DNA of 64,000 nucleotides from Paenibacillus glycanilyticus (GTDB lineage Bacteria > Bacillota > Bacilli > Paenibacillales > Paenibacillaceae), in the NCBI RefSeq assembly GCF_030161375.1, contig NZ_BSSQ01000015.1, positions 124,001 through 188,000 of the forward strand. The letters run 5' to 3'. Below, one piece after another: positions 34,087-43,500 of this stretch; position 1 is the stretch's first letter, and every line of letters starts with the position of its first letter. The translations under genes were made by a program, and so were the position numbers. The notes below the pieces were generated by a model. The model had not been told where the DNA came from. It saw nothing but the letters and a program-made list of their open reading frames with translations, and ran no database searches.

Positions 34087-34626
34087 ATGTTTAATCAAGT
34101 CACTTATAGCTTGAACAGCCGTGAGGTCGCGGAAGCAACAAACGAATGGCTCGACAAACGAGGCGTATCCAAAACATCCATTGCGCAGCTCGTTCATTTC
34201 CTGCAGAAGGATTATTATCCTGAACTGACGTTGGATGAATGCATCAGTCATGTAGAGGCCGTCCTGTCAAAAAGAGAAGTGCAAAATGCCGTCTTAACCG
34301 GCATTCAGCTAGATCTGCTGGCGGAGGAAGGCAAGTTGATGGCGCCGCTCCAAAATATGATCAAAAATGACGAAGGCCTTTACGGCTGCGATGAAATTTT
34401 AGCGTTATCGATCGTCAACGTTTACGGCAGTATCGGATTTACGAACTTCGGCTATATTGACAAGCTGAAGCCGGGCATTCTGAAGAAGCTGAATGACAAA
34501 AACGATACTCAGATTCATACCTTCCTGGATGACATCGTAGGGGCAATCGCCGCTTCGGCCGCAAGCCGCCTAGCTCACCGCAAGCAAGCCGAGCGCGAAG
34601 AAGCAACCGTACGCGCACAAGAATAA
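34087..34626 (+). CDS. PgpA-family phosphatidylglycerophosphatase-like protein (YutG-like)
   Basis: 179 residues. The C-terminal half carries the PgpA signature: GCDEILALSIVNVYGSIG, TNFGYIDKLKPG and HTFLDDIVGAIAASAASR, with conserved Asp and Asn residues. It is the short Firmicutes type with an N-terminal helical extension (LNSREVAEATNEWLDKRG) instead of membrane helices, so whether it dephosphorylates phosphatidylglycerophosphate is not certain. AGGGGGT precedes the ATG. Single gene, divergent from gerM. Confidence 0.82.
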   Translation: MFNQVTYSLNSREVAEATNEWLDKRGVSKTSIAQLVHFLQKDYYPELTLDECISHVEAVLSKREVQNAVLTGIQLDLLAEEGKLMAPLQNMIKNDEGLYGCDEILALSIVNVYGSIGFTNFGYIDKLKPGILKKLNDKNDTQIHTFLDDIVGAIAASAASRLAHRKQAEREEATVRAQE

Positions 34627-34633
34627 CATTGGC

Positions 34634-34668
34634 CAAAAAGCCGCCCGCATTTGCAGGGCGGCTTTTTG
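34634..34668 (+). terminator. Terminator of the PgpA-like gene
   Basis: AAAAAGCCGCCC and GGGCGGCTTTTT with a short loop, T run on the plus strand. Confidence 0.88.
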
Positions 34669-34775
34669 TTATCCTCTGCCTACTCTCTGAACCTTTTTCT
34701 ATTTTTTGGAATATTTTATGAGTAAAGTAGTTTCGTGTTCGAGATGGAATCGTCTGAGAGAGGTGACACGGGCAT

Positions 34776-35405
34776 ATGAGCGAGAATGTGGAATGGCATC
34801 GTTCCCGCCTTACACGGGAAGACCGGCAGCTTCTGAATGGCCATTCAAGCTGTATCTTATGGTTGACAGGGCTTTCGGGCTCTGGCAAATCTACCCTTGC
34901 GGCGGCGCTGGAACAGGAATTGTTCACCGAGCGGTTACGCTGCTACATTCTGGATGGCGACAATTTAAGATTCGGCATCAACCGCGACCTTGGTTTCCGT
35001 CCGGAAGACCGGTCGGAGAACATTCGCAGAATTGGGGAGATCGCGAGGCTTTTTGCGGATGCGGGAATAATCACCATTGTGGCGGTCATTGCTCCATACC
35101 GAGAGGATCGGGATAAACTGAGGAGTTCTCTGGCATCAAGCGGATTTGTTGAGATTTACGTGAAATGCACGCTCGAGGAATGCGAGAGACGAGACCCGAA
35201 AGGTCTGTACAAGAAAGCACGTTCAGGTGAAATCACTCATTTCACTGGCATTTCCGCGCCATACGAACCCCCTCTTCATCCGGAACTAATTGTAGAAACA
35301 GACGGTGAGACGATAGATGAATCCGTAAGCCGGGTTATGGCATACATTCGGCGCCGCGGACTGCTTCATCCCTCAAGGGCTGGTGGAGAGGAACATGGAC
35401 GATAA
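34776..35405 (+). CDS. cysC: Adenylyl-sulfate (APS) kinase
   Basis: A 209-residue kinase phosphorylating APS to PAPS, the universal sulfate donor. Walker A GLSGSGKST at 32-40, then LDGDNLRFGINRDLGF and the lid motif DPKGLYKKARSGEI, all typical. Start by AGAGGTGAC before ATG 34776. Its 3' end overlaps the sulfotransferase gene by 11 bases, so PAPS is probably made for that enzyme rather than for assimilation. No sulfurylase or PAPS reductase is in the window. Confidence 0.95.
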   Translation: MSENVEWHRSRLTREDRQLLNGHSSCILWLTGLSGSGKSTLAAALEQELFTERLRCYILDGDNLRFGINRDLGFRPEDRSENIRRIGEIARLFADAGIITIVAVIAPYREDRDKLRSSLASSGFVEIYVKCTLEECERRDPKGLYKKARSGEITHFTGISAPYEPPLHPELIVETDGETIDESVSRVMAYIRRRGLLHPSRAGGEEHGR

Positions 35406-36129
35406 GCTGCTGCTGTATTTGCACATCCCGAAGACGGGAGGATCTTCTTTCACCCAAACTATTATGGACAATTGCCCGAATACGGTCCATTTCTACACCT
35501 TAAACAATGCAGCCGAGCTGAGCGAGAGCCTTATCGGCGCAGACGCCTTATGCGGTCATTTTATCTATGGGATCCATCAATTTACCGAGCGGGAATACCA
35601 ATATGCAACCATGCTTCGCCATCCTCTTGAACGCACATTCTCTTCCTTTTATTTCAAATACAAAAATCCGGCTTATATGTTCTCCTATAATCAGGAGCTA
35701 ACCTTCGAGGAATATGTGTTGAATCCTTACTTTGACCTTGAGTATTGCAATTTGCAAGCTAGGATGATATCAGGAGAAATTACCAATCCATACCCAAATT
35801 ACAAAACAGCCCGGGATCGTCTGAAGCAGCACTTCGCCTTTTTTGGCATAACCGAGCAATACGAGGCTTCTTTATTTCTATTTGCGCAGAAGATGAACTG
35901 GGAGCCGAAGCATTACCCTAAGGTAAACGTAACCAAAGTCCGTCCCTTGGACATCTCCTTATCGAAGGAAGCCATGAAGTCGGTCCTGCTCAAAAACGAG
36001 ATTGACCACAAATTGTACAAATATGCTTACCGGCAATTTAACGAGCGGATTTTGAATCTGTCTTTTGAACAAGGACAACAACTTAAAACTTACTTGAGAG
36101 AAGGCAGAAAAAAAACCTCACAACCGTGA
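35395..36129 (+). CDS. Sulfotransferase family 2-like protein
   Basis: A 244-residue protein with the two PAPS-binding signatures: 5'-phosphosulfate loop HIPKTGGSSF at residues 10-19 and 3'-phosphate loop LRHPLERTFSSFYF at 74-87 (Arg75 and Ser83/84). This matches the uronyl/heparan 2-O-sulfotransferase group, which acts on polysaccharides or small carbohydrates; the acceptor here is unknown. No signal peptide, so it acts in the cytoplasm. ATG 35395 behind GGAGAGG is chosen over GTG 35383. Co-transcribed with cysC. The stop codon lies inside a terminator hairpin. Confidence 0.85.
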   Translation: MDDKLLLYLHIPKTGGSSFTQTIMDNCPNTVHFYTLNNAAELSESLIGADALCGHFIYGIHQFTEREYQYATMLRHPLERTFSSFYFKYKNPAYMFSYNQELTFEEYVLNPYFDLEYCNLQARMISGEITNPYPNYKTARDRLKQHFAFFGITEQYEASLFLFAQKMNWEPKHYPKVNVTKVRPLDISLSKEAMKSVLLKNEIDHKLYKYAYRQFNERILNLSFEQGQQLKTYLREGRKKTSQP

Positions 36130-36131
36130 GG
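36108..36131. terminator. Terminator overlapping the sulfotransferase stop codon
   Basis: CCTCACAACCGTGAGG with an A run before and CTTTT after. It holds the TGA stop of the sulfotransferase. On the minus strand it gives the same stem followed by TTTTTTTT, well suited to the MBL-fold gene arriving from the other side only if that transcript passes its own stop at 36144. Confidence 0.7.
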
Positions 36132-36143
36132 CTTTTACATACG

Positions 36144-37130
36144 TTATTCAACAGTGCGGAACATGACCGTATCCGCTGTTCCGGTACGAATCACTTTGCC
36201 CCGCTTCTCCAGATAATGGAGGTGGGCGACCGTCTCCGACATCGCAAATCGCAAGTTATGAGGGTTGGTTCGCAGATGACCGCCAAATAAATGCTCGCAA
36301 AGCTCGAAAGCGCTGCTTGGCTCCCTTAGCATCTCCCACATTTTTTGCAGCCGCCGCTCATGATGCTGCTTGATCTCCACAATCCGGCCCGCAAAATCGT
36401 CGAACGGTTCGCGGTGTCCCGGGAACGCCAGCTTCACTTTATAGGCATAAAGCTCGTCCAGACTGCCTAGGAAACAGCCGAGCGGATCTTCTTCTTCGCC
36501 GGGATTAAACGCGATATTAGGGGTAATATGGGGAAGCACCTGATCACCGCAGATCATATACTCCAAGGATGGTTCATAAAAGCACAACTGCCCAAAAGCA
36601 TGCCCCGGCGCATCAATCATCTGCCATTCGTAGCCTCCGAGCCGGATGGTATCCCCGGGATTTAAATAGGTGACATCGGGCTGGGGAGATACTTGCCGAA
36701 CAAATCCATCCAGATTGTTTTTGATGGCAAGCGTTAGTTCATCCGGCATGCCGTGGATGGCAAAATGCGCCCGCAGCTCTTCCGAATACGTGCTGCTCTC
36801 TCCCCATAACCGTCTCGTATAGCCATGCGAACGTTCCGAAATGTAGACCGGGGCGCCGGTCCTATCCTGGAAATGTCCCGCGAGTCCATAATGGTCCGGG
36901 TGCTGATGCGTAACGATAATTCGTTTGATCTGCTCAATCGTAATGCCGTGGTTCAGAAACGCTTCATCCCAGGACTGCAGCGCTTCGTCCGTATGAAGTC
37001 CCGGATCGATAAGCGTATAACCGCCGCCTTCCTCCGGAATCAGATAACTGTTCACCCACTTCAATGAAAAGGGAAGCGGAATTTTCACTTGAATATATCC
37101 GTCGCCCCATACTTTTGTCTCTACCGTCAT
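36144..37130 (-). CDS. Metallo-beta-lactamase fold hydrolase
   Basis: A 328-residue MBL-superfamily protein. The metal motif HQHPDH is at residues 75-80, with further ligands in DAPGHAFGQ, ICGDQVLP and FPGHREPF. The C-terminal 90 residues look like a winged-helix (LACTB2/RNase Z-like) part: LRFAMSETVAHLHYLEKRGK. The substrate is not known; hydrolysis of a thioester or phosphodiester is typical of such families. ATG 37130 is preceded by GGGAGGG, 11 bases away. An upstream ATG at 37160 is less likely. Gap of 74 bases to fni. Confidence 0.85.
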   Translation of the reverse strand: MTVETKVWGDGYIQVKIPLPFSLKWVNSYLIPEEGGGYTLIDPGLHTDEALQSWDEAFLNHGITIEQIKRIIVTHQHPDHYGLAGHFQDRTGAPVYISERSHGYTRRLWGESSTYSEELRAHFAIHGMPDELTLAIKNNLDGFVRQVSPQPDVTYLNPGDTIRLGGYEWQMIDAPGHAFGQLCFYEPSLEYMICGDQVLPHITPNIAFNPGEEEDPLGCFLGSLDELYAYKVKLAFPGHREPFDDFAGRIVEIKQHHERRLQKMWEMLREPSSAFELCEHLFGGHLRTNPHNLRFAMSETVAHLHYLEKRGKVIRTGTADTVMFRTVE

Positions 37131-37204
37131 GTATGTTCTGCCCTCCCGCTCTTCAACCAATCTTATACCGTTTAGTATTCGCCATACATGCCGGACTTAA
37201 TTGG

Positions 37205-38275
37205 TCAGCGCACTGGAATAAGTCGGTTTGTATGCTGCAGCTCCGCAATCGTTGCTGCCCCTATGCCAAACATCGCCGCGCGCAGCTCAAATTCGATACG
37301 TTCGAATTGCTCGACTAACATCTCTACGGATATCCGGGTATCTTCGTTTGCCGCACGCGGAAGAAGCACGCGTCCAAATCCCGCAAGATCCGCCCCGAGC
37401 GCAATCGATTTGGCGGCATCTACGCCATGCTGCAAGCCGCCGCTTGCTATAACAGGCATATGTGGCAAACGCGCTTTAACCTCCGCGAGGCTTGCCGCGG
37501 TTGGGATGCCCCAACCGGCAAACGCTTCCGCCGCTAATCTGCGCATCGGATCATTTTGGCGGAATTTCTCCACCTGACTCCATGAAGTCCCCCCTGCTCC
37601 CGCAACATCAATAAAAGCAGCCCCCGCCAAAGCAAGTGCTGCAGCCGAATCGGCATCTATTCCCCAGCCTACCTCTTTAATGCCAACTGGCACAGGCAAT
37701 GCCCGGCATACCTCCTCAATCTTTGGAAGCAAGTCGCGGAAGTTCGTATCGCCTTCCGGCTGAAATACCTCCTGCATACTGTTCAAATGAAGCACCAAAG
37801 CGTCCGCTTCCGCAATGTCAACCGCTCTCCTGCAAGCTTCCACGCCGTATCCGTAATTAAGCTGTACCGCTCCAAGATTGGCAATGACAGGAACCGTTGG
37901 CGCGATGTCCCGGATATAAAAAGAAGAGGCTAGCTCCTCATGTTCAATGGCCGCCCGCATGGAACCAAGTCCGATGGCCCAGCCCCGCGTCTCTGCCGCT
38001 TCCGCCAACCGCCGGTTAATGGCTCCGGCTTCGCTTGTGCCTCCCGTCATGGAACTGACAAGCAGCGGTGTGCGCATACGCCGGCCAAGCCATTCCGAGT
38101 CCAGCTTGATGTCTTCAAACGCGATTTCCGGAAGCGCATTATGGCGGAAGCGCAGCTGCGCCAGCCCCGTATCGATGCCTTCCCCGGCCACGTTCTCCTG
38201 CAGGCATATGCGTATATGCTCACTTTTGCGTTTCGATGTGGAAACGCTTGCCCCCGTCTCTTGCTCTACTGTCAT
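37205..38275 (-). CDS. fni: Isopentenyl-diphosphate delta-isomerase, type 2 (FMN-dependent)
   Basis: A 356-residue FMN and NADPH dependent enzyme interconverting IPP and DMAPP. Family features: KRKSEHIRICL at the N-terminus, LLVSSMTGGTSEAGAINR, LHLNSMQEVFQPEGDTNF and a C-terminal phosphate loop VIASGGLQHGVDAAKSIALG (in parts). Length is typical. Start at ATG 38275 behind AGGAGG. A single-gene unit; with ispG at 22 kb it indicates an MEP route plus type 2 isomerase. Confidence 0.94.
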   Translation of the reverse strand: MTVEQETGASVSTSKRKSEHIRICLQENVAGEGIDTGLAQLRFRHNALPEIAFEDIKLDSEWLGRRMRTPLLVSSMTGGTSEAGAINRRLAEAAETRGWAIGLGSMRAAIEHEELASSFYIRDIAPTVPVIANLGAVQLNYGYGVEACRRAVDIAEADALVLHLNSMQEVFQPEGDTNFRDLLPKIEEVCRALPVPVGIKEVGWGIDADSAAALALAGAAFIDVAGAGGTSWSQVEKFRQNDPMRRLAAEAFAGWGIPTAASLAEVKARLPHMPVIASGGLQHGVDAAKSIALGADLAGFGRVLLPRAANEDTRISVEMLVEQFERIEFELRAAMFGIGAATIAELQHTNRLIPVR

Positions 38276-38439
38276 ATCGGGCAATCCTCCTATTTGTATA
38301 GCCAACTTTCCTGCTTATGATCAGGCAATTCCTGTACCTGAGCATAAGCTTCAAGCTTTGCGAGAATACTTTTGTTCATCATAACCCAGTGCTCTGGACT
38401 GGAGCAAGGACGGAACAAAGACCTACTATTATTTTGACG

Positions 38440-38468
38440 TTTACAATCATTAAAATGAATTTTACAAT
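38440..38468 (+). promoter_or_regulatory. Promoter of nagB-nagA
   Basis: -35 TTTACA (38440-38445), 17 bases, -10 TACAAT (38463-38468). Three copies of AAAATGAA at 38452, 38482 and 38512 are exactly 30 bases apart and span the promoter and leader, a possible regulator target. Confidence 0.6.
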
Positions 38469-38537
38469 CAATTTTGTTGTTAAAATGAATAATATAAATT
38501 AGAATAGAATCAAAATGAAATTAAGGAGGCCTCTTTC

Positions 38538-39263
38538 ATGCACATTCAAATATTTGATACGCAAGCAGAATTGGACGCGTCTGCAGCCAATCTTCTTATT
38601 GATACCGTTATTTCAAAACCAAACGCCGTTTTAGGTCTTGCAACAGGATCGACACCTATCGGGATTTATGCCAAAATGGTGGAGATGTACCGCAAGGGCG
38701 AAGTATCCTTCTCCGGCGTAACGACGTTTAACCTTGACGAATATGTCGGACTTAAGCCTTATAACGATCAAAGTTATGCTTATTATATGAACAAGCATTT
38801 ATTCGCTCATATTGATATTCCGGATACGCAGACATTCCTGCCGAATGGGATGGCCGAAGATCTGGATGCGGAATGCGTTAATTACGACAAGATGCAGGTT
38901 TTAAAGCAAATTGATGTTCAACTGCTTGGCCTCGGCCATAACGGCCATATCGGCTTTAACGAGCCTGACCATGCCCTCTCCGGCGGAACTCATGTCGTTA
39001 AACTGAAGGAAGCAACACGGGAAGCAAACGCTAGATTTTTCGCAACGATGGACGAAGTTCCGGAATACGCGATTACGATGGGCGTAGGTTCGATATTGAA
39101 AGCCAATTCGATTTTGCTTGTGGTACGGGGTGCGGACAAAGCGGAAATCGTCAAGCAGGCTTTGACCGGACCAATTACAACGGAGGTTCCGGCATCGCTT
39201 CTGCAGACGCATCCGCGCGTTACCGTACTTCTTGACCGCGAGGCGGGAAGGATGTTGGATTAA
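38538..39263 (+). CDS. nagB: Glucosamine-6-phosphate deaminase
   Basis: A 241-residue enzyme that converts glucosamine-6-phosphate to fructose-6-phosphate and ammonia. The motifs GLATGSTPIG (33-42), FNLDEYVGL (64-72) with the catalytic Asp, and GHNGHIGFNEP (133-143) with the active-site His are all present. It is the short Firmicutes form. AAGGAGG lies 10 bases upstream. Its stop TAA shares one base with the nagA ATG (TAATG), so the pair is translationally coupled. Confidence 0.96.
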   Translation: MHIQIFDTQAELDASAANLLIDTVISKPNAVLGLATGSTPIGIYAKMVEMYRKGEVSFSGVTTFNLDEYVGLKPYNDQSYAYYMNKHLFAHIDIPDTQTFLPNGMAEDLDAECVNYDKMQVLKQIDVQLLGLGHNGHIGFNEPDHALSGGTHVVKLKEATREANARFFATMDEVPEYAITMGVGSILKANSILLVVRGADKAEIVKQALTGPITTEVPASLLQTHPRVTVLLDREAGRMLD

Positions 39264-40447
39264 TGGACCAACACAATAAACAAGACAAACAAATGCTCAT
39301 TCGAAATGTAAAGATCGTTCTGGAAGACACCGTGATAGAAGGCAGCGTGCTTGTTAAAGACAGTATCATTGCTACTATTATTGAAAAGAATGAGGATCAG
39401 GCAATAGAGGCGGAACAGGTTGTAGACGGTGAAGGCGCATGGCTGCTTCCGGGCTTTATTGACGTGCACGTGCACGGCGGATTTGGCGGAGATTTCATGG
39501 ATGCCAATCAGGAAAGCTACGATACGATTACACAGTTCCATGCTTCCCAAGGCACAACGGGGATGCTCGCAACGACGGTTACGGCTTCGCGGGAAGCGAT
39601 TGAAGCGGTATTCCAAGCGACTAGCTCCTACGTGCAGCAAGCAATGCCTTACGCGGCATTGCTTGGGGTCCATTTGGAAGGGCCTTTCATCAGCCCGAAA
39701 TGGATGGGAGCCCAGAATCCGGCTTTCCAGACGCCTCCTAGACTTGACTGGCTGAAGGACTGGACAACGCGTTATCCGGGCATTCTGAAGTTGCTAACCT
39801 TAGCTCCGGAGAACGAAGGCGCGATTGATGCGATTAAATGGTTATCCGGGCAAAATGTAATTGTTGCATGCGGCCATACGGATGCGACGTATGAAGTGAT
39901 GGCTCAAGCGGCTGATGCCGGTCTTACGCATGCGGTTCACACCTACAACGCCATGCGTCCGCTTCATCACCGCGAGCCAGGTACTGTTGGCGCCGTATTG
40001 ACCGATGACCGGATCTATGCGGAGCTGATTGCCGACGGCCATCACGTTCATCCAGGAGCGATCCGGCTGCTTGCCCGCTCCAAACCGGCAGACAAGCTGA
40101 TCTTGATTACGGATGCCATGTCCGCAGCCGGAAGACCGGACGGATTGTATGATCTGGGCGGCTTGCCGGTTACCGTTCAAGGCGGCGTCGCAAGACTTGC
40201 GGAGGGCAACCTTGCCGGCAGCAGCTTAACGATGATTAACGCTTTCCGGTATATGTTGGAGCATTCCGGACTTAGCGTAACCGATATCAGCCGGTATGCA
40301 AGCGCCAATCCGGCCAAACAGCTTGCCATGTTTGATCGTACAGGCTCGATCGCGGTTGGCAAACAAGCCGACCTTGTGCTGGCCGCGCCGGATTTCAGCC
40401 AAGTGCGTTCGACTTGGGTGAATGGCAGACAGGTATATAAGGCATAA
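39263..40447 (+). CDS. nagA: N-acetylglucosamine-6-phosphate deacetylase
   Basis: A 394-residue amidohydrolase that removes acetate from GlcNAc-6-phosphate. Metal and substrate motifs: DVHVHGGFGGDFMD (67-80), GVHLEGPFISPKW, VACGHTDATY, AVHTYNAM and LITDAMSAAG. The first ten residues (MDQHNKQDKQ) are an extension before the usual MLIRNVKIV start. The ATG at 39263 is kept because AAGGA lies 10 bases upstream; no ribosome site precedes Met11. No nagR-type GntR regulator adjoins, unlike B. subtilis. Confidence 0.95.
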   Translation: MDQHNKQDKQMLIRNVKIVLEDTVIEGSVLVKDSIIATIIEKNEDQAIEAEQVVDGEGAWLLPGFIDVHVHGGFGGDFMDANQESYDTITQFHASQGTTGMLATTVTASREAIEAVFQATSSYVQQAMPYAALLGVHLEGPFISPKWMGAQNPAFQTPPRLDWLKDWTTRYPGILKLLTLAPENEGAIDAIKWLSGQNVIVACGHTDATYEVMAQAADAGLTHAVHTYNAMRPLHHREPGTVGAVLTDDRIYAELIADGHHVHPGAIRLLARSKPADKLILITDAMSAAGRPDGLYDLGGLPVTVQGGVARLAEGNLAGSSLTMINAFRYMLEHSGLSVTDISRYASANPAKQLAMFDRTGSIAVGKQADLVLAAPDFSQVRSTWVNGRQVYKA

Positions 40448-40454
40448 GAAACTA

Positions 40455-40498
40455 GCAAAGAGCGGTTGAAGGATCATTTCCTTCAACCGCTCTTTGCA
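40455..40498. terminator. 19-bp hairpin between nagA and the giant glycosidase gene
   Basis: Perfect arms GCAAAGAGCGGTTGAAGGA and its complement around a short loop, between two convergent genes. T runs are short on both strands. Confidence 0.75.
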
Positions 40499-40513
40499 TT
40501 GTTCCCTATAGAG

Positions 40514-43500
40514 TCAAGTAACCTTGACGGTTATCGTTTGGCTTGCTGTTATACCTTCCTGATTGATCAATTCACAACGGTATTCATAGACCCCTGGATC
40601 CCGACCATGAATGGCGGTTACGGCAGACTGGGCATTTGGCGTATGCTCCTCTAACGGTTGCGTATCAATGAGAACGCCATTTTCGTACAACTTGTAAATC
40701 GTTCCGTTCGTCCCCCACCATAGGTTCATGGTGATTGAAAAATTGCCGTCCGCATCCCAATTGTCATGACTTAGAACCGGTATAGCCGGAGCAGCATCGG
40801 TAACCTGAACCGATAATACGTCGCTTCGGGTCGTTCCGAACTTATTGGTCAGCTCCGCATAATAGCGGTAGATTCCATTTGGTTTTCTCTCGATCTCCGT
40901 AACGCTATTCTGCGCGTTCGGAGACTGTGCTGACAGCGTTCGGGTGTCAATCAGGACATCGTTCTCGTAAAGTTTATACGTTGTCCCGTTATTGCCCCAC
41001 CACATATTCATCGTAATGTCGTAACTGCCGTCATGAAGTCCGTTATCGTAGCCGTTGTTGTCAGATAGAACAGGCTTCCCTGGCGCACCCGTTGCCGAAT
41101 CGGCCGGAGTCTCTTCTCCGCCATCCAGCACTATTTTGCCCCATTTCTCCCGGTTGGCAGAGTTCCCGTCAACGCCGTTCCAGTAAAACTGACGTTCGCG
41201 CCCCTTGGCCCCCCCTTCATCAAATCCCATGTCATAACGGATAACCGTGCCGTCCGAAGGATTCGAAACCCCAATATCTTCGAATTTAATCTTGGCATCC
41301 ATCCAATATCCTTGACCGTCTTCATCCAACTTCGCAGCCATCTCGATTGCCGGCTGTTCCTCTACTCTGTAACCCGCCCAATAATAGGCGGTTTGAATGT
41401 TGCCCTCCGCATCTGGCGCCGCCGCAAGCATAAGCTGACTATCGTTGAATTGCATCGATCCGCCTTCATTGACATGATCCGGTCCAAAAAACAGCTCAAT
41501 TGCGTCTCCAGCCCACAAGTAAGCTTTGGCGGCAGGCACGGTAATCCCCTTGATCACGTTTGGATTTTGCATCGGCGAGGGGTCGTTGACGTGAGCGCGC
41601 AAATAAACCGCTTCATCATCCCAGGTCATGCTCATCTGAGCGCCGATCCCTGTTTTCATCACACCAAGCACAAGATCAACATCCGTGAGATTTGCCGTTG
41701 CCGCCTCTTGCCAAGCGGAAGCAAAATCGCCAATAACCGGGCTACTTGCCGTTTGCGGGATCTTTAGTTCTTTATCGGAAGTCCTCTCTACTTGACCTGG
41801 CTTGAACACATGGTCATACGGCGGAGTGGAGCCCAGCATGATGTCATAAATATTGGCGTTTGTGCGGGAGACCGACTGCAGGAAGTCCTTATAAGGCCGA
41901 TTGACGACATTCATCAACCCAATTGCACCCGCTTCGCCGTTTAATCCTTCGAACCATCTTCCCGTTGGCGCCTGATCCAAATAAGAGAACCAGTTCGTTC
42001 CTACAATATAACCCGATGCCGCCGCCTGCTCGACATAATTGCTATACATTAGTCCTTTTTCCTGTTCATCTTCGGCCATTCTCGCAGCAAAGGTGAGTCC
42101 GGTCGTAGGATCGCCGTAATGGAATTCCGTCATGATAAAAGGCGTGCCGCCCGCAAGCTCGTACAAGTGCTTAATCATTTCCAGATTCGGATCATAAGTG
42201 TAATAGTTGTACGTCAATACATCCATATATTTGCCGGCATGCACGGCGAGCGCTTCCCTTAGCTTGCTGTCGTTCATGACACCGACCAGCCAGCGGTCTC
42301 CCATGACCAGATGGTCCGGGTCATACTTTTTGGTATAGTAGGCAACCTGTTTGTAAAGCTCATCCAAATACAAACCGGTGAAACGGTCCATATCCTCCGC
42401 CGCCGGTCCGGTCTTGACGGTGAACGAAAGACTTTTCAGCGCCTCGAAACTTGCCGCATTCATGGCCCAAGCCGCATTAAACTGATCGATTGTGCCATAC
42501 TCTTCAGCCAACATTTCAACAAGTTTTAGTTTGCTGCCCGTAGAGGCGCTAGCCGCCGGCACCGCACTCCTCAGCTTGTTGTACGGCAGCTCGTTGCCAA
42601 ACATATATCCAATTAGAAGATGATCGTCTTTATTATTCGCAAGCGCCGCAAATCTGGCATCCATTTGAGCCGCCATATCCGGATGGAAGATATCGAATAG
42701 TCCGCTGTCCCCAATCTTCAGGTTAGGCATCGGAAGCCAATTCACATACGGCATGCCGCTCGCATTGGACCACGCGCCTAGTCCGTTGAAGCCAAGCGAT
42801 TTGACGAAGTCCACACTGTCCAATGAATATGCGGCTTGGCTAAACGGTTGCCCGGTTTGGCGGATCAAGTTAGCCACATAGAAGGAGAAGTTGCCATTGC
42901 CATCGTAGGCGGTCTTGAACTCTCCGGTTGGAGACGGCAACCATTCATAGACATTCTCGCGTCCTTTGACAACGGTAAAAGTCTCGTCGACATATCCCGT
43001 TCCGTTAACGGCGAGATTGAAATACAAGTTTCCGAGCGGATCAACCATTACCGATTTGCCGTTTAGCTTCTCCATATGGAAGTAACCGGTCTTCGCCAAT
43101 TGATAGGTGGACTGGCTCCCCTCCAGTCCGCCATATTCATCTCTGCCGGAAGGGACGGAAAGCTCTTCGCGCAAGGTCTCGTCTTCCTTGGCTGCCTGAG
43201 CGAATTCGGATTCATTATGCACCTTCCCGTCAAATTCGGCGCTGCGGATTTGACCGTACGGATCTACCAGCACCTCGTCTGCATTGACATAGTTGAAGAT
43301 GCGGACAATACTTTTTCGTTTCCCTTCTTTTTCCGTCCAGGCGGTAACCGTTGCGGAATGTTCCAGCTTGATCGGGCTTGTGTAGAGCTGTTTGTCCGAG
43401 CTGCCCGATAATTGATAATAGATAGCTCCGTCGGCCTCCTCTGTCGCGAGGGAAACGTTCTGACCTGTGACGAACTCTCCGGCATTCGGCGAGGCTGTTA

